Positions 39,132 to 50,781 of a stretch of DNA of 64,000 nt are shown here, one piece after another (the stretch's first letter is position 1; each line of letters begins with the position of its first letter). Location: the NCBI GenBank assembly GCA_000827495.1, contig KN817558.1:1-64000 (forward strand), written 5' to 3'. The translations under genes were made by a program, and so were the position numbers. The notes under the pieces were generated by a model that did not search any database, was not told the origin of the DNA, and was given only the letters and a program-made list of their open reading frames with translations. Source of the stretch: Hypholoma sublateritium FD-334 SS-4. Its lineage: Eukaryota > Basidiomycota > Agaricomycetes > Agaricales > Strophariaceae.

Positions 39132-41026
39132 AATAGTTCATTATAACCACGAAGTTCGAACATCAGAGATGCTGCTGTGGCCAAGCTCCAGGTCCAGTTT
39201 GAATAGGCGTGGTGGCTTTGTCCGGAACAGCATATGTACTTGAGCTATAAAGCTTGCATAAAGCTTTGTTATCAAGCACTCACACATCCCCATACCTATA
39301 TCACCGTCTAGAATCTATGTCGTCTAGAGAAATCCAAAGAATCGCAATCTGGTGGGTGATCTACCAACGACGCTCAAGCCTATATCTTCACATAAAATTT
39401 TTGGAATGACAATAGTGTCGGTGAAAATCGAGGTCGGGATGCACTGCGTATCAACATGGTATTGTTCTAACATACCTGTCTAGGATACGCACATCATTTG
39501 GCGCACCCAAGAGCAAATATTCGAAACGTCGAGGAAATCTTGCGCATCTGGCAACAGTGCCACAAAATTTGTCTTCCTCTTGCGGCCAAAGCAGCAGTGG
39601 AACATCCGCAAAACAACGGCCTGATTTACGAAGTCCGTCATCTTGACTAGCTTTTAAAAAAGGCTGATGAGCTAGAGGTCTCGAGAAAAGCAATTGGTGC
39701 TTCCTTCGAGTGGCTTGCTCGAAGTGGCTGCGCCGGGGACAGGAAAAAAGCGGAAGATTTGTTCTTACATAAATGCAATCAGTCTAAGAGTTGAGTAGGA
39801 CATGGTCGCTGCCATTGAAAATTATGTGTGTACCCGGCATTTTATTTTCTTTGGATGTTTGCTGGCATAAACCCAATGATACTCACACTCAAAGATGTTA
39901 TTCTTCTGTTATTTATTTTTTCTCGACTTTATCGTGCATCTTCTCGATGGGTAAGCCTACAACTTGAATACTCAGTACCTAAATACAGTTAATCACTTGA
40001 CGAAATCTAATTATATTCTCCCCGCACTCTTCGCTTTGGATATGTATGTGGGCGTACGTTATGTGGGCGTCGTCTGATTCTTTCATTTGATAGCAGGTTT
40101 AGTACTTTTGTACTTAGTGACCTTCGAAGGATAAAATTGTTATCTTCAGACTTGCTTCAGACTGCCTGATATGTACCATCATTAAATGGAAATATACTTA
40201 GTAGTAGAATGCGAGCGCCTTGTTCCGTAGCGAACGCATAGTATTGTACTTGTACTGTTCAGCCACTTATCTGACGAGCTGGACTAGCCGTATTATCCGC
40301 GGTTCCGGGTCGGTCGTCCGACACTAGCGAATTTGGGTTTTATCCAAGTTTTATCGGGGTTCAATGGGCGTTTCAAGGACGCTGAACGTTGAGGGGGATG
40401 CCAAGGTTGACCGCTCCGTTTTCAGGAATTCTCAATATAATCCCCCTCGCGGTGCAGCTCTACGCAATAACAGAACCTGCCTGTGTAATAGTAGTATGTA
40501 CTTACTTTGCCTTGACTTTGCCAGAGCCAGAGTCCAAGCGACGTCAAATGCACCTGACCGTGTGACTATAAATATTGATGCATTTCCATCTTACACAATG
40601 CGCCACCGATGTGATCCCTTTGCGGAGCGTTCGCCGACGCGGGTTATTACATGGATTGTGCGAGCAACACCTGACACTGGGGACGATGTGATAGTCGGCC
40701 ATTTGTCGACTGGCATTGATTTGTACACTCCATTGGGCCATTGCTTGGGGCTGGCGGTGTTACACCGTTCCTACGTCAAGAAGGATTACGGGCAATTGGC
40801 TATTCAATACACCCGGCTTGAGATTGAAGGTTTGCTCAGAGGTACTGCCACTCTATTCCTATTTTCCATTCAAATTTCAAACGTGCTCACATAAACCCCT
40901 GGGAAAATAGCATGCGATACATCTGATAACCCCTATTTTACCTCCAAGTTGTTATTAGGTGGTCGGCCAGGATCGAAATTGTCCGACTTCTTAGGTCAAC
41001 AAGCTGTCTGGCGCCCATCTGAATCA
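39132..41026. other. Intergenic between the two P450 genes
   Basis: AT-rich sequence without a recognised gene or P450 remnant. A 176-codon open frame at 40364-40894 shows no family features and was not accepted. Confidence 0.45.
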
Positions 41027-41034
41027 TATATAAT
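41027..41034 (+). promoter_or_regulatory. TATA box of P450 gene 2
   Basis: TATATAAT 56 bp upstream of the ATG at 41090, a position comparable to that of P450 gene 1. Confidence 0.45.
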
Positions 41035-41089
41035 CTCAGCGGAAGCTTTTTCTGATCCCACATTTCTCTTCACCGAACTATTGCTCACC

Positions 41090-43500
41090 ATGTCGTACGC
41101 TGACCTTGCTGTGTTTGAACAGGCTGTGCGTGACCGCATCACCGTTCAAAACATCATCATCTCGTTTACTCTGGTTTCTATCACATCTGTGGTCGTATCT
41201 TATCGGCGGGGGCTCATGGTGAGTTCGCCGTGGTGCATCTCTCATCAGCAATGCTTATCCAGAGGGCTAATTTTCTTTTTAAGGCTGTGAGCCACTTCCC
41301 AGGCATTCGCGCCCTCTTTCATCCATTAAGTGTGCCGGGTGCCTTCATTCCGACAACCTGGTGGAATCCTGGCATCTACTTCGCGTGGAATTGGCGAAAC
41401 GCTAGTAAGTATCCTACTATTACTTTGTTCGAAATATTCACGACAAACTATGCAAGTTTATAAATGCTACGAAAACGACACAATCTCATTTGTCCCGATG
41501 CTCCTTGGTCCACCTACTTTTTATACCTCAAACCTGGAGGTTGCACGACAACTTGTTTCAGGAACCAATTCCGCAAGAAGCTTCCATAAGCCGGAGGCTG
41601 CGAGCAAAACGATTCTGTGCGCATCATTTTCTGAGCTACTTTTGCAACGTTGGCCGACTCTGGGCGCAGACACTGGGGAATGAATCTATTTGTGGCTGAC
41701 GGCGACCTGTGGAGGAAGCACCGGCGCATCGTGGGACCAGCATTTAACAGCAAACTGTGCGTACTCGGCGCCGTCGTGCAATAATGATACACCACGCCTG
41801 TCGAGCGCTGACATTTGTCTTACGCGAAGGTACGAGGCGGTCTGGGCAGAGACCTTGCGTACCTATCGTGAGATGGTGTCCGAAGAAGGCTGGGAGGCGA
41901 GGTACAGAATCAGAGTCCCTGTTGTGCAAGCTCTGACATTCAAAGTATAGAGAACATCACTCGTGATTATGGCCTTGCTAACCACCGTGAACTGTGATAG
42001 GTCGCGCTCCTAATCATAACAAAGTGTGGCTTCGGCTTTTCGTTCAGTTGGGCCGACCCCGTGCGTACGGCGGACGGGCGCATGGCTCTGCAGGAGGCCT
42101 TCCGCGTCATATCAGACGCGAGCCTGACCTCAGCGCTTGTCCCCCGGTGGATGCAGCGCTTTCCATTGCCCAGGTAATTATGTGGGACTCTGTTGAGCGA
42201 CGCGGCCGTCCTAATCAGTCTTAAACCAGGTTCAAGCAAATTCGCGAGGCTGAGCGCGAGCTCATGGGATTTATGCGTGCGCAGGTAATAGAGCGAAAGG
42301 GGGACATCACCGCGCGAGGGACCGGAGCATCTTCGGCAGCCCAAGGTACAAATGTGTTCTCAATGCTTGTGCAAGCAAGTGAAGATGAGGAGAGTAAATT
42401 TAAGCTGGACGACTCGGAGCTCGTATGTATCATTTCAATGCGCTCGATATATCTGCGTTATTTATCAGTGCGAATTTCACACAGATCGGCAATGTATTTA
42501 TTATGCTCTTCGCGGGACACGGTGAGTGAAAGACAATGTGGTGACGAGACGGGGGTCAGACAACTTGACTTAATTATAATCTCATTCAGAGACCACTGCC
42601 CACAGCCTGGCATCCACCCTCGGGTTTCTATCGGTGAACAACGATATTCAGGAAGATATCTACGAGCAAATTATTGCGGTAGTTGGCCGTGAGCGTGATC
42701 CAGTGAGTCGTCTTTTGTGGCAGATATCCATACTCCGTTTTTTTTATCTCAGCTTTGTAGGTGTACGACGACTATCCCAAGCTCGACAAAGTCCTCGCTA
42801 CTTTTCTTGAGGCGCTTCGAATGTTTCGTGCGTAAGCTCTCATTGATATGCACACCATCGGTATATATTAACGAAGAAACGGAATAGCATCGGGATATGT
42901 CATTGTCCGCCAAGCGTTTGAAGACACCATATTGCAAGTCCCCAATCCACGTGGACGGGAAGGGAGCACAACTATCCCTGTGCCCAAAGGAATGACGGTA
43001 CGCTGGTGTTGTTGCACGCTATATTCTACCTCTCATATGAGCGCTCTCAGGTGGCCGTTGATATGATTGGCCTTCGTACGTATCCCTCCCCTGCCCCGAA
43101 CGTGTTCATCCCACCCTAAAAAAACACAGAATACAACCCGCGCTATTTTGATAGCCCAGAAGAGTACAGGCCATCTCGATGGTATGGAATTGCGAACGAC
43201 TCAGAGGCGTTCACCGCGTTCAGTATAGGCGCGTATCTTCCTCTTTCTAGCAGTAGCCAACCTGCCGCTGACTTTGGGAAGCCGGCCACAGGACCGCGCA
43301 CATGCATCGGCCGCAAGTTTACAATGATAGAGGCTGTCTGCTTCCTCACGTTGATTCTCCGGGACTACAGGGTTGAGCCGCTGCTCCGCGCAACAGAGAC
43401 CCTCGCGCAGTGGAAGACGCGGGTGCTGGACGCGAAGATCGGCCTCACCCTCGGTGTCAAGGACGTGCCGCTAACATTTATCCGCCGGGGCAAAGTTTGA
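41090..43500 (+). CDS. Cytochrome P450 monooxygenase 2, 545 aa
   Basis: Fourteen exons: 41090-41218, 41284-41404, 41457-41616, 41670-41756, 41830-41944, 42001-42173, 42230-42422, 42485-42521, 42590-42702, 42761-42827, 42888-42997, 43051-43075, 43130-43228 and 43292-43500. The N-terminal anchor is IIISFTLVSITSVVVSY. Motifs: WRKHRRIVGPAFNSKL, FAGHETTAH (around 335-343), FLEALRMF (ExxR) and FSIGPRTCIGRKFT with Cys481 as heme ligand. Seven internal exons (115, 173, 37, 113, 67, 110 and 25 nt) and the 99-nt exon have exactly the lengths seen in P450 gene 1, which shows recent common origin by gene duplication. The intron before the heme exon starts GC (43229-43291). Likely ER-bound; substrate unknown. 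Confidence 0.92.
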
Positions 43501-44149
43501 GGGCCATAGCACGACTCCCGGTGCCGACATCGCCGAGGACATAGACTATCAAGACGGGATCTTATAGGCTGATGGTGCGGTGCTCTGTTGTATGGGTTCT
43601 TTATTTCTGTGAAGTTGTAAGCGTCGATGACAACTTTAATTCACGCATATCCTAGCCTAGGCACTCCTCACTTGGTTGAAATGGGGTGTACGTTATGTCC
43701 ACCCATGATATGTATTCTAGTATGTATATCCAAATGTCCCTAGTACGCTGATGATTTTGCTATCTTTTTTCGTGAATATATGCTCAATAAAGATGTTGCT
43801 CGTGAATTCCATGTTTCCGTTTGAGTGTATGCGATGATAGTACAAAAGAATGCTGTAATGCAAACGAAAGTGATAAAGTTAAACCGAGCAAGCAAATGAT
43901 GCAAGGAAGCAGGGGAGTGCATAATGGCCCCTATCAAGAAAATGCGAAGGTAATATATAAAGGAAAATGCTTGAGGATGTTTGAAATGCAATATGCTGGT
44001 AATGCGTAGGTCTAGATGTAATGCTTAATGCGGTGAGTCATGCCATGCGAATGAAACAGAGGTGAAGGAGCGTTGAGATTATGCGGGCCAGGCCGGATTC
44101 AATTAATTTATCAGGGCTGGGCAGGCTAGCGGGCGATACGCAGAGGCGG
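43501..44149. other. Intergenic between converging genes
   Basis: 3' flanks of P450 gene 2 (+) and the kinase gene (-). No other feature seen. Confidence 0.5.
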
Positions 44150-46389
44150 TCAATTCACGTCTGCGCTGAGCCTGTGTCGTCCCGGAAGAAACCAATGGCG
44201 GGCAGAGCGAAGCTGAGGGTGCTGCGCGGGAGGCGCATTTCCGGCAGCGCCGCACCGAAAAGTAGCGTCTCCCCACGCGTTGCCGCGCTCCACTTCGGGG
44301 GCGCGCCCGGCAGCCGCCCGATGTGGCGCAAGAGGCGCTTCACCGCGCGCAGCGGGTGGATGAGGTGCGAAAGCGGCAGCGCGTCGAGCTGCAGACGCCG
44401 TAGTTGGTGCAGGCGGTGCAGGCGCCGGTGATGGCGCCCGAGGGAAGAACTTGACTGCGAAGCGGCCGAGCGGCGAAGGCTTGCCTGCGGCTGGGGTGGT
44501 GACGGCGGGGGTGGTGCCACGGCGATGCTGGGGACCGGCGGTGGGGGTGCGCCTTGAGTCGGGGTGAGTGTCCGACGTCGCGGTAGAAACGGAGGAAGAG
44601 AGCTGACATTGTTGCGGCGGGGGCGCCTGCGCCCATAGGGCGTCGTAGTACGCGGGCTCGGGCGATGGAGTTCTTGAGCGCGTAAAATCGTCTTCGCTAG
44701 CGAGGGAGCTGGTGGTCGATGGGTCGGAGTAGATCGAGACGGCAGACATCTGCGTCGTAGAGGAGGGCGTCCACATCGTTGGCGAGGTCATTTCCTTGTC
44801 TTCCCCCACTGCCGTGATAGCCGAGTCCGGCATGATGACGACGCCGTTGGCGGACAGCGGACTGCTCACGAAGAACATCGATGAGTGGGGGTCGTACTCG
44901 ATGGCGGTGTGCATGATGGACGTGCCGGGGGAGAACGAGGAGAGGCTCGAGCCGGCGTCGTAGATGCGAGGGCGTGCGATGTTGGTGTTGATCATCAGGC
45001 CTCCACGCAAGTCCGGCTTGTTCAGCCGGGCGCCGAAGGTCGTATCGAAGTGCTCAGGCGTGGTAGGCATGGAGGTCTGGGCGGTCTGGGCGGAGGACGG
45101 CGTGCTCGAGCGGTCGAAAAGCTCCATGCCAAAGTGGTCCTGCTCGTATTCCGAGTCCGACGAAATCGGCGACTCCACGTCCCAGGTCGCACCACACGAG
45201 GAGTACGTGTTCCAAGGCGCGCCGTACGATGACTGCTGCCCGAGGGACGGGGAGGCGAAGACGATGTCCGAAGTAGACTCCTTGCTCCAGCGGGATTTGA
45301 GGGGAGAGTCGACGTCGAGATGTGACACAGACTGGCTGGGTGGGGAGCGCGGGCCTGCGTCTTCGGCGTTGCTGCCGGAGGAGGCGCTGTCGATGTCCAT
45401 CCCGGACTCCCAGGGGCAGCGTGCCATGCTGCCCTCGAACACCACGCCGTCGGAGTAGAAGCTGTTGATGTCCTCGATGGCATAGCGCACCTCGCGCAGC
45501 GAGACACGCTCGCGGAAGTCGACTTCCAACATGCGCACGAGGATGTCGTTAATCTCCGGGGAGATGGGGAGAACGGTGGGGAGGAAGCCCATCGGGTCGC
45601 GCAGGTACGCTTGGAAGGTGGGGTCCCCTGGCGTCGCAGACTTCCAGGGGTTGCGTCCCGTGGCGAGGTTGAGAAGAATGATCCCCAGGGACCATATGTC
45701 GTTCGCCATCGGCGAGTATTTTCCATTGATCGCGAATTCGCCGCCTTGACATTCTAAGAATAGGGGATCAGCGTCTATATCGCCCCATCACCAGTTTCCT
45801 TACCTGGACTCATGTGGTAGATACTTCCAGTGCGGAACTCATCGCTGACCTTGTCGGTGGTGGCAAGGCCGAAATCGGTGATGGCGACACGCAGGCCGTC
45901 ATCGAAGCAGAGAATATTCTCCGGCTTCAGGTCTCGGTGGTAAATGCCGAGAGAGTGGCAGTACTCGACTGCGTCGAGCAGCTGAAGGAAGACGTCCTTG
46001 ATTAGATGGTCGTCCCCGAGATAGCGGCAGCTATGGAGGATCTGCGTGAAGAGATCGTGATCCGGCGCGTAATCCATGATGATATAAGTATGGTTCCCTT
46101 GGTCCACGACGCGGTGCAGAGTGACGACGCCCGGGTGCGCAGAGGCGAGCTGGTGCAAGGCGATTTCGCGTATGTGTATTTGCCGTTGGCGAGTGGGCTG
46201 GTTGCCAGATGCGACTAGACATTTGACGGCGTACGACTTGGCTGGGTAGCGAGGGTCCACCGCGCGATACACCACGCCATAGCCACCAACACCGAGAACC
46301 TCTACGAGCTCGAGGGAACCTCCATCTATGAGGGTTCCGACAGGAGGATGGATGGGGGAGTTGGCCTGGGGAGCGGTCTTCGAAGACAT
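44150..46389 (-). CDS. ran1: Ran1/Sks1-type serine/threonine protein kinase, 729 aa
   Basis: Two exons: 46389-45804 and 45753-44150. The kinase domain is N-terminal: glycine loop GVGGYGVV (33-40), AVK with Lys56, IREIALH (Glu near 75), HRDLKPEN (151-158), DFG (172-174), HMSPECQGG in the activation segment, and NDIWSLGIILLNLATGRNPW. This combination is typical of the fungal Ran1/Pat1-Sks1-Vhs1 group, which controls nutrient-responsive growth, glucose adaptation and, in fission yeast, entry into meiosis. The remaining 400 residues are Ser/Pro/Ala-rich and low in complexity, probably disordered and phosphorylated, and end LRSARHWFLPGRHRLSADVN. The GC-rich tail creates long false frames on both strands. 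It is divergent from the KEN-box gene. Confidence 0.9.
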
Positions 46390-47936
46390 TGGGAGAAGAC
46401 CTGGAAACGGAGGGGAGGAGGAGGAGGAGGGTCTGTTAGCACCAGTGCGAACGGGGACTGCGAAGTGAAAAAACGAGATGGAAAGTTGGCAATATATAGT
46501 ACAAAAACGTGACAGACAGCCCGTTTGTGCGTGTCCACCATGAGGCGACCTATCAAGAAAATCGGCAACTTACTGTGCGGCGTCCGCACGTTGGTGCGTA
46601 GCGAGGATTTGGCGAAACGGCCGATGGGTGAGCTGTCGTACTGTTCGGATGTCCAGAAAAGAGACATTCTCCTCGTTTTGCGTTGGTATTTAGCTGCCCT
46701 CCGAAGGGATTGCGGAGCTCGGAGGCGGGAACCAGATTAGGAAATACGCATTGGCCACAATACCCACGAGGTGAGCGATGAATCTTATTCGAGAACTCGT
46801 CAGCAAGTGAATGGAGTCGTCCATTGCATCGATCCCTGCGTACGAAACCATCCTGCGAGGAAGATCGGGTGTCCGGATCAGGTGCGGTGGATGGGAGTTT
46901 TTCCCATTCTATAGCCGAACGCGGGGAAACAAGATATCAAATTATAGCCCATAGCAAAGCAAGCGTTGTCCGAGTGTATCATGATATGGAAGCTGGGCAC
47001 CTGAACATGGAATGGCCCGGTTCATTCAGGTCGGTTGGACGGCAGAGCGGCCAGGGTATTCCTGCACATATGATCAATAGCCAGTTGCATAAGCGCAACG
47101 GCACCTTGAAGGCTTGGATTGCGTGAGTGCCGCAAGGCTAAGTCAGACTCTTGAGAGTAGGACAAAGTGACTCTTCCAGTTTCTTATCCGGGCTGTGATC
47201 GACGTTCGAAAGGCCAAAGCAAAATCCAGGCGTCGTTGGAAGCGATACGAGATTGACTTGGCTACATCTGGAAGAACCCATCGATTCCACGGCACCAAAA
47301 TCTACCAGCATATGTGCTGTAATTAGAGTGTCCCTGTTTCTGTAGGGCACGATCTACATGTCATAGAATGCGCCGCACAACCTGAAATGAGCAATAGTGC
47401 GAGCAACAGTGCTCACCGCAGACGATTGCTGCAGGTAATATCGATAAACCTGCTTCCATTGCCAAACGAGTATTGTTTTTCTTCTTCTGAGTGCATTGCG
47501 CCATCGTCTATAATAGCGCAATGTCTTCCATTGGACTCAGGAAGCGCCGTTATGTTTTGCATTCATGTTTTGCATTCAAGATGACTTCGGAATGTTATGT
47601 TGCGGTTAATGACAGAAAACGCGACTCGAACAAGCGCGATGTGAAACGCCACGCTGTGTTGGCTTGTTGTCCAACACGTGACTGCACGCGTCCTATTTTC
47701 GTTTGGTAGCTTCACGTGAGTGGCTTTCTATTTTGCCGAAGTGTCTTCAAAAATCAACGTCGGACCTGAACGGTATTCAGCGCTTGTACTCTAACCTCCA
47801 CCACCACCTCCACCTTGTGGTATCTTTTATTCAGCGAACTTTCGCCGGCTACGATCGGTCTAGCACAAGTCCAATAGTATTACATCCAAATTCTGCTCAC
47901 CTCGTGTCCATCGTCGACGCCATCACTCCTCCCAGC
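46390..47936. other. Intergenic between divergent kinase and KEN-box genes
   Basis: Contains the promoters of both genes. No additional gene is supported; frames are short. CCACCACCACCT-type sequence lies at 47795-47815 in the likely leader of the plus-strand gene. Confidence 0.45.
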
Positions 47937-48838
47937 ATGTCTCTTCGCACATTTACCGTCTTCCAGGATGCCCCATCAGGCGAGGTATCGCAGCCTAAAA
48001 TTTCACGCCCCAACGCAATGATGACACGCTCTAAAGTCGCCTCGGCCGGAAATATTGCCAATTCCAGCGACCTAGCAGCCATAAACAAGGAGAACTACAA
48101 TCCTGTCACCGGCGAGCGTGCAGTGCCACTTGGGGGTGGCATAAAGAAGCCTAAGGCGACCGTCCTTGCCACCAAGGCGCTCATAGCTCCTGTCGGAAAG
48201 ACGAAGAGGGAAAAGGAGGCCTCGGCTGAGTCTGCGACTGAGCCTGAGCAGAAGAAGCGCAAGGCGTCTGCGGGAACTACGTCGAAAACAAAGGCGCCGA
48301 AGAAGGATTCTGTGAAGGGTACGAAGAAGACCACTAAACGTACCGGGCTGAAGAAAGTTGCGCCGATGCCCCAGCTTACGGAGGAGGACACCGCGGTCGA
48401 CGCGGATGCTCGCTGCTATGAGCTCACCGTCAAGCCCCTGGCGGACGTCTCCCAGGCCTATGAGGAGGACGTATTCGGCAGTTTTGCCGCCTGCGCAGGC
48501 GCGAGCGCCAGTGCACCGGAAGGCCACGTCAAATTCAGCACAGTTAAGGTTCGTCATCGATATGGATCTGCGATCTTGCAACGTGCTCATATATCTATCT
48601 GCAGGAGTCGTCCGTCGAGCCTGAGATTCGTGACTACTACCAACCTGCGTGTGGTGGCTCTTATCCCTCGTCCAGCAGGCGTCTGCTGCGCGCACTATCG
48701 CAGGACCCTGCGCCCCGCACCTTCTCGACGCCGGAGCGGAGGCAGATCTATTCTGCATTTACGTTCTCCTCACCGTCTGCTGCGACCACCCGTCCGCTGA
48801 AGTCAAAAGTCCTGGAGTCTGTCGACGAAGCTCTGTAA
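47937..48838 (+). CDS. KEN-box-containing basic protein, candidate APC/C substrate, 281 aa
   Basis: Two exons, 47937-48548 and 48605-48838. I do not recognise the family with certainty. Near the N-terminus is NKENYNP (KEN at 51-53 with Pro at 56), which fits the extended KEN degron that APC/C-Cdh1 recognises. A lysine-rich central region (70-140) holds an NLS-like KKRK (106-109) and an RxxL box (RTGL, 135-138). The C-terminal half has an acidic-aromatic segment (QAYEEDVFGSFAACAG), DYYQPACGGSYPSSSRRLL, and STPERRQIYSAFTFSSPS, in which TPER fits a CDK site. A nuclear, cell-cycle-regulated protein is a reasonable inference; securin-, sororin- or similar roles are possible but unproven. The C-terminal block resembles uncharacterised mushroom proteins I have seen. 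Confidence 0.72.
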
Positions 48839-50781
48839 CACATGCGCGGCACGCCTCGCTGCAACAAATCAAGATATCGTCAACGACACATATCGCTTGC
48901 GTTGATCGGCGTTGCACGTATATTAACGTTTACAGGTTCCCGCGAATTACATGCGTGGCGCTTCGACGATACCACGCCCCCCGTCCATTGGTGCGAGTGC
49001 ATAAAGCGCTCGCCATCCCCTCCTTTCCACCCTCTCATATTTGCCCCCTCTATTTAATATTTGCATCTCTCCTGGGTTTTGCTACTTCTTGCTTTCCCTG
49101 CTTTCCTCGCACACACTCCGGGTCCGATCCACACATGATACACCCCTTCATTTCAACACGATATCCCACCGTCATAGTTGCTGCATATCCCCTCGATTAC
49201 ACTCATCGTTTATACATGTCACGTACCCATTCATTGTATGCGGCTCGTGCTATCATTGACATACATTCTATCTAACTATATATAAATGCTTGCCGCGGTG
49301 CTCCTGCGCCTTGTGCATGTCCATTCACCTCTTCTTGGGAGTTGCTACTGGTTACTTGATGCTGTGCGATTCTGTCACTTGGTGAATGCATTCTACGTCG
49401 TTCTATGGGCCTGGCAGGGTGGACGGCGCCGTGGTCGCGTTTTACTGCCAACACGGCTCGCTGTGTTCTAATTCCTTCTGGTGCGAACGTTGTCTGGCCT
49501 GCCGGCGATTTACTGCATGCTTCACTGATCGTGTTCCGCTTGATGGACGCGCCGCGTCGCGCGACGCGACACGATGCAGTCACGTGCAACTTAGCTTACC
49601 GTTTGGGGCACAAATTGAAATTGAAACAGCCAGAAACAGCCGCCGGGTTCCACGCTTGTTCTAACCGTTGTCTGCTCCCTCCAAGGCTTCAACTTGAAAG
49701 CTAATCTTTCGCGGTATATGCTCATAACTCTACAAGCATCATTTCCAACTAGACTGGCTCGGAGGACCGCTAAGGGAGAGGCAAGCCGTTCGGGAAAGAG
49801 GTTCGGACTTGGCGTCGATAACGCACAAAGAACAGACTCACAGGCAAGACACAGGCGCTATCCGAAATGCGGAGGGGATCTGCTCTCTTTCCCAGACCAA
49901 ATGAAAGATGCCAGTCTATTATCTATAGGTATGCTTGACTTATGCAGAGACGCCAAACCCAGACAAGAAACTGGCGGTCGGACTCGTTGCTGCTCGTTGA
50001 CATGGTCAGGTGGCTCCTGTGCGGCGACGCTCTCACGAACTGAAATTTGCATAAGAAGATCGAGACTCGAGACGGGTGATTTCTGAGGCCGCTCGAACGG
50101 CCTCACGGCAACGATGCCACTGTACATGTACAGCGTTCTAAGAACTGGGGAAGGGGATGGGATAAAATGGAGGGAAAATGTAATCGAAGAGGTGTAACGG
50201 TAGAGGCCGGCGGGTTGTTTGTTTTAGGGGCCCGTGGCTTCTATCTTATCAGGTCAAAGAGATACGCGTATGAGGTACGTTATGTCCAAAACTATACTTG
50301 GATCGAAGCAATCGCTTACTCCACCACTTGGATCAATGTCCTTAGGCCGATAGGCCGCTCTCGCTTTCGCCTTGGCTTTCAAGATGCTCGACGACAACTC
50401 GACGACGCTTAAGATTAGCAGAAATATAACCTGAAGCTAGCTCGAGAAGCAGCGAACTGAATTTCAGTACAGACCTCTACACATACCCCGCCTATTGATA
50501 TGGCACTCACTGATGTCCACCGGCGTTCCGAGCGTTGTGTATTGAATGGCTGCCAACACTGGCATTATCCGTCGGCGCCGGCCGTGGCTTATCTTCGATA
50601 GACATGGCTACATGTTGCGGTGCCCAGGCGCCAGGAAGGAGATAAGGTGACGACCTTAAGAAGTCGAAGATGCTCGTCTGACTGCTCTCTGTCGCCCTCC
50701 TGCCTCTGTCTTCTGCTGCTTCTGGCTGGTCGTGTGCACATACTGAAATTTTCATTTTTCTCGACACACTCAAGCAGCAGA
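48839..50781. other. Intergenic, no supported gene
   Basis: Short overlapping frames only. The frame at 49694-50086 (130 codons) is open, but neither strand shows a recognisable protein. The last 100 bp are CT-rich and are probably the permease leader. Confidence 0.45.

Noticed and set aside
40364..40894. 176-codon frame between the two P450 genes
   Set aside because: No recognisable motif, no splice partners, and composition like the surrounding noncoding DNA.
45022..45726. 234-codon minus-strand frame and overlapping plus-strand frames at 44885-45458
   Set aside because: Shadows of the GC-rich Ser/Pro tail of the Ran1-like kinase, which is continuous in its own frame from the kinase domain.
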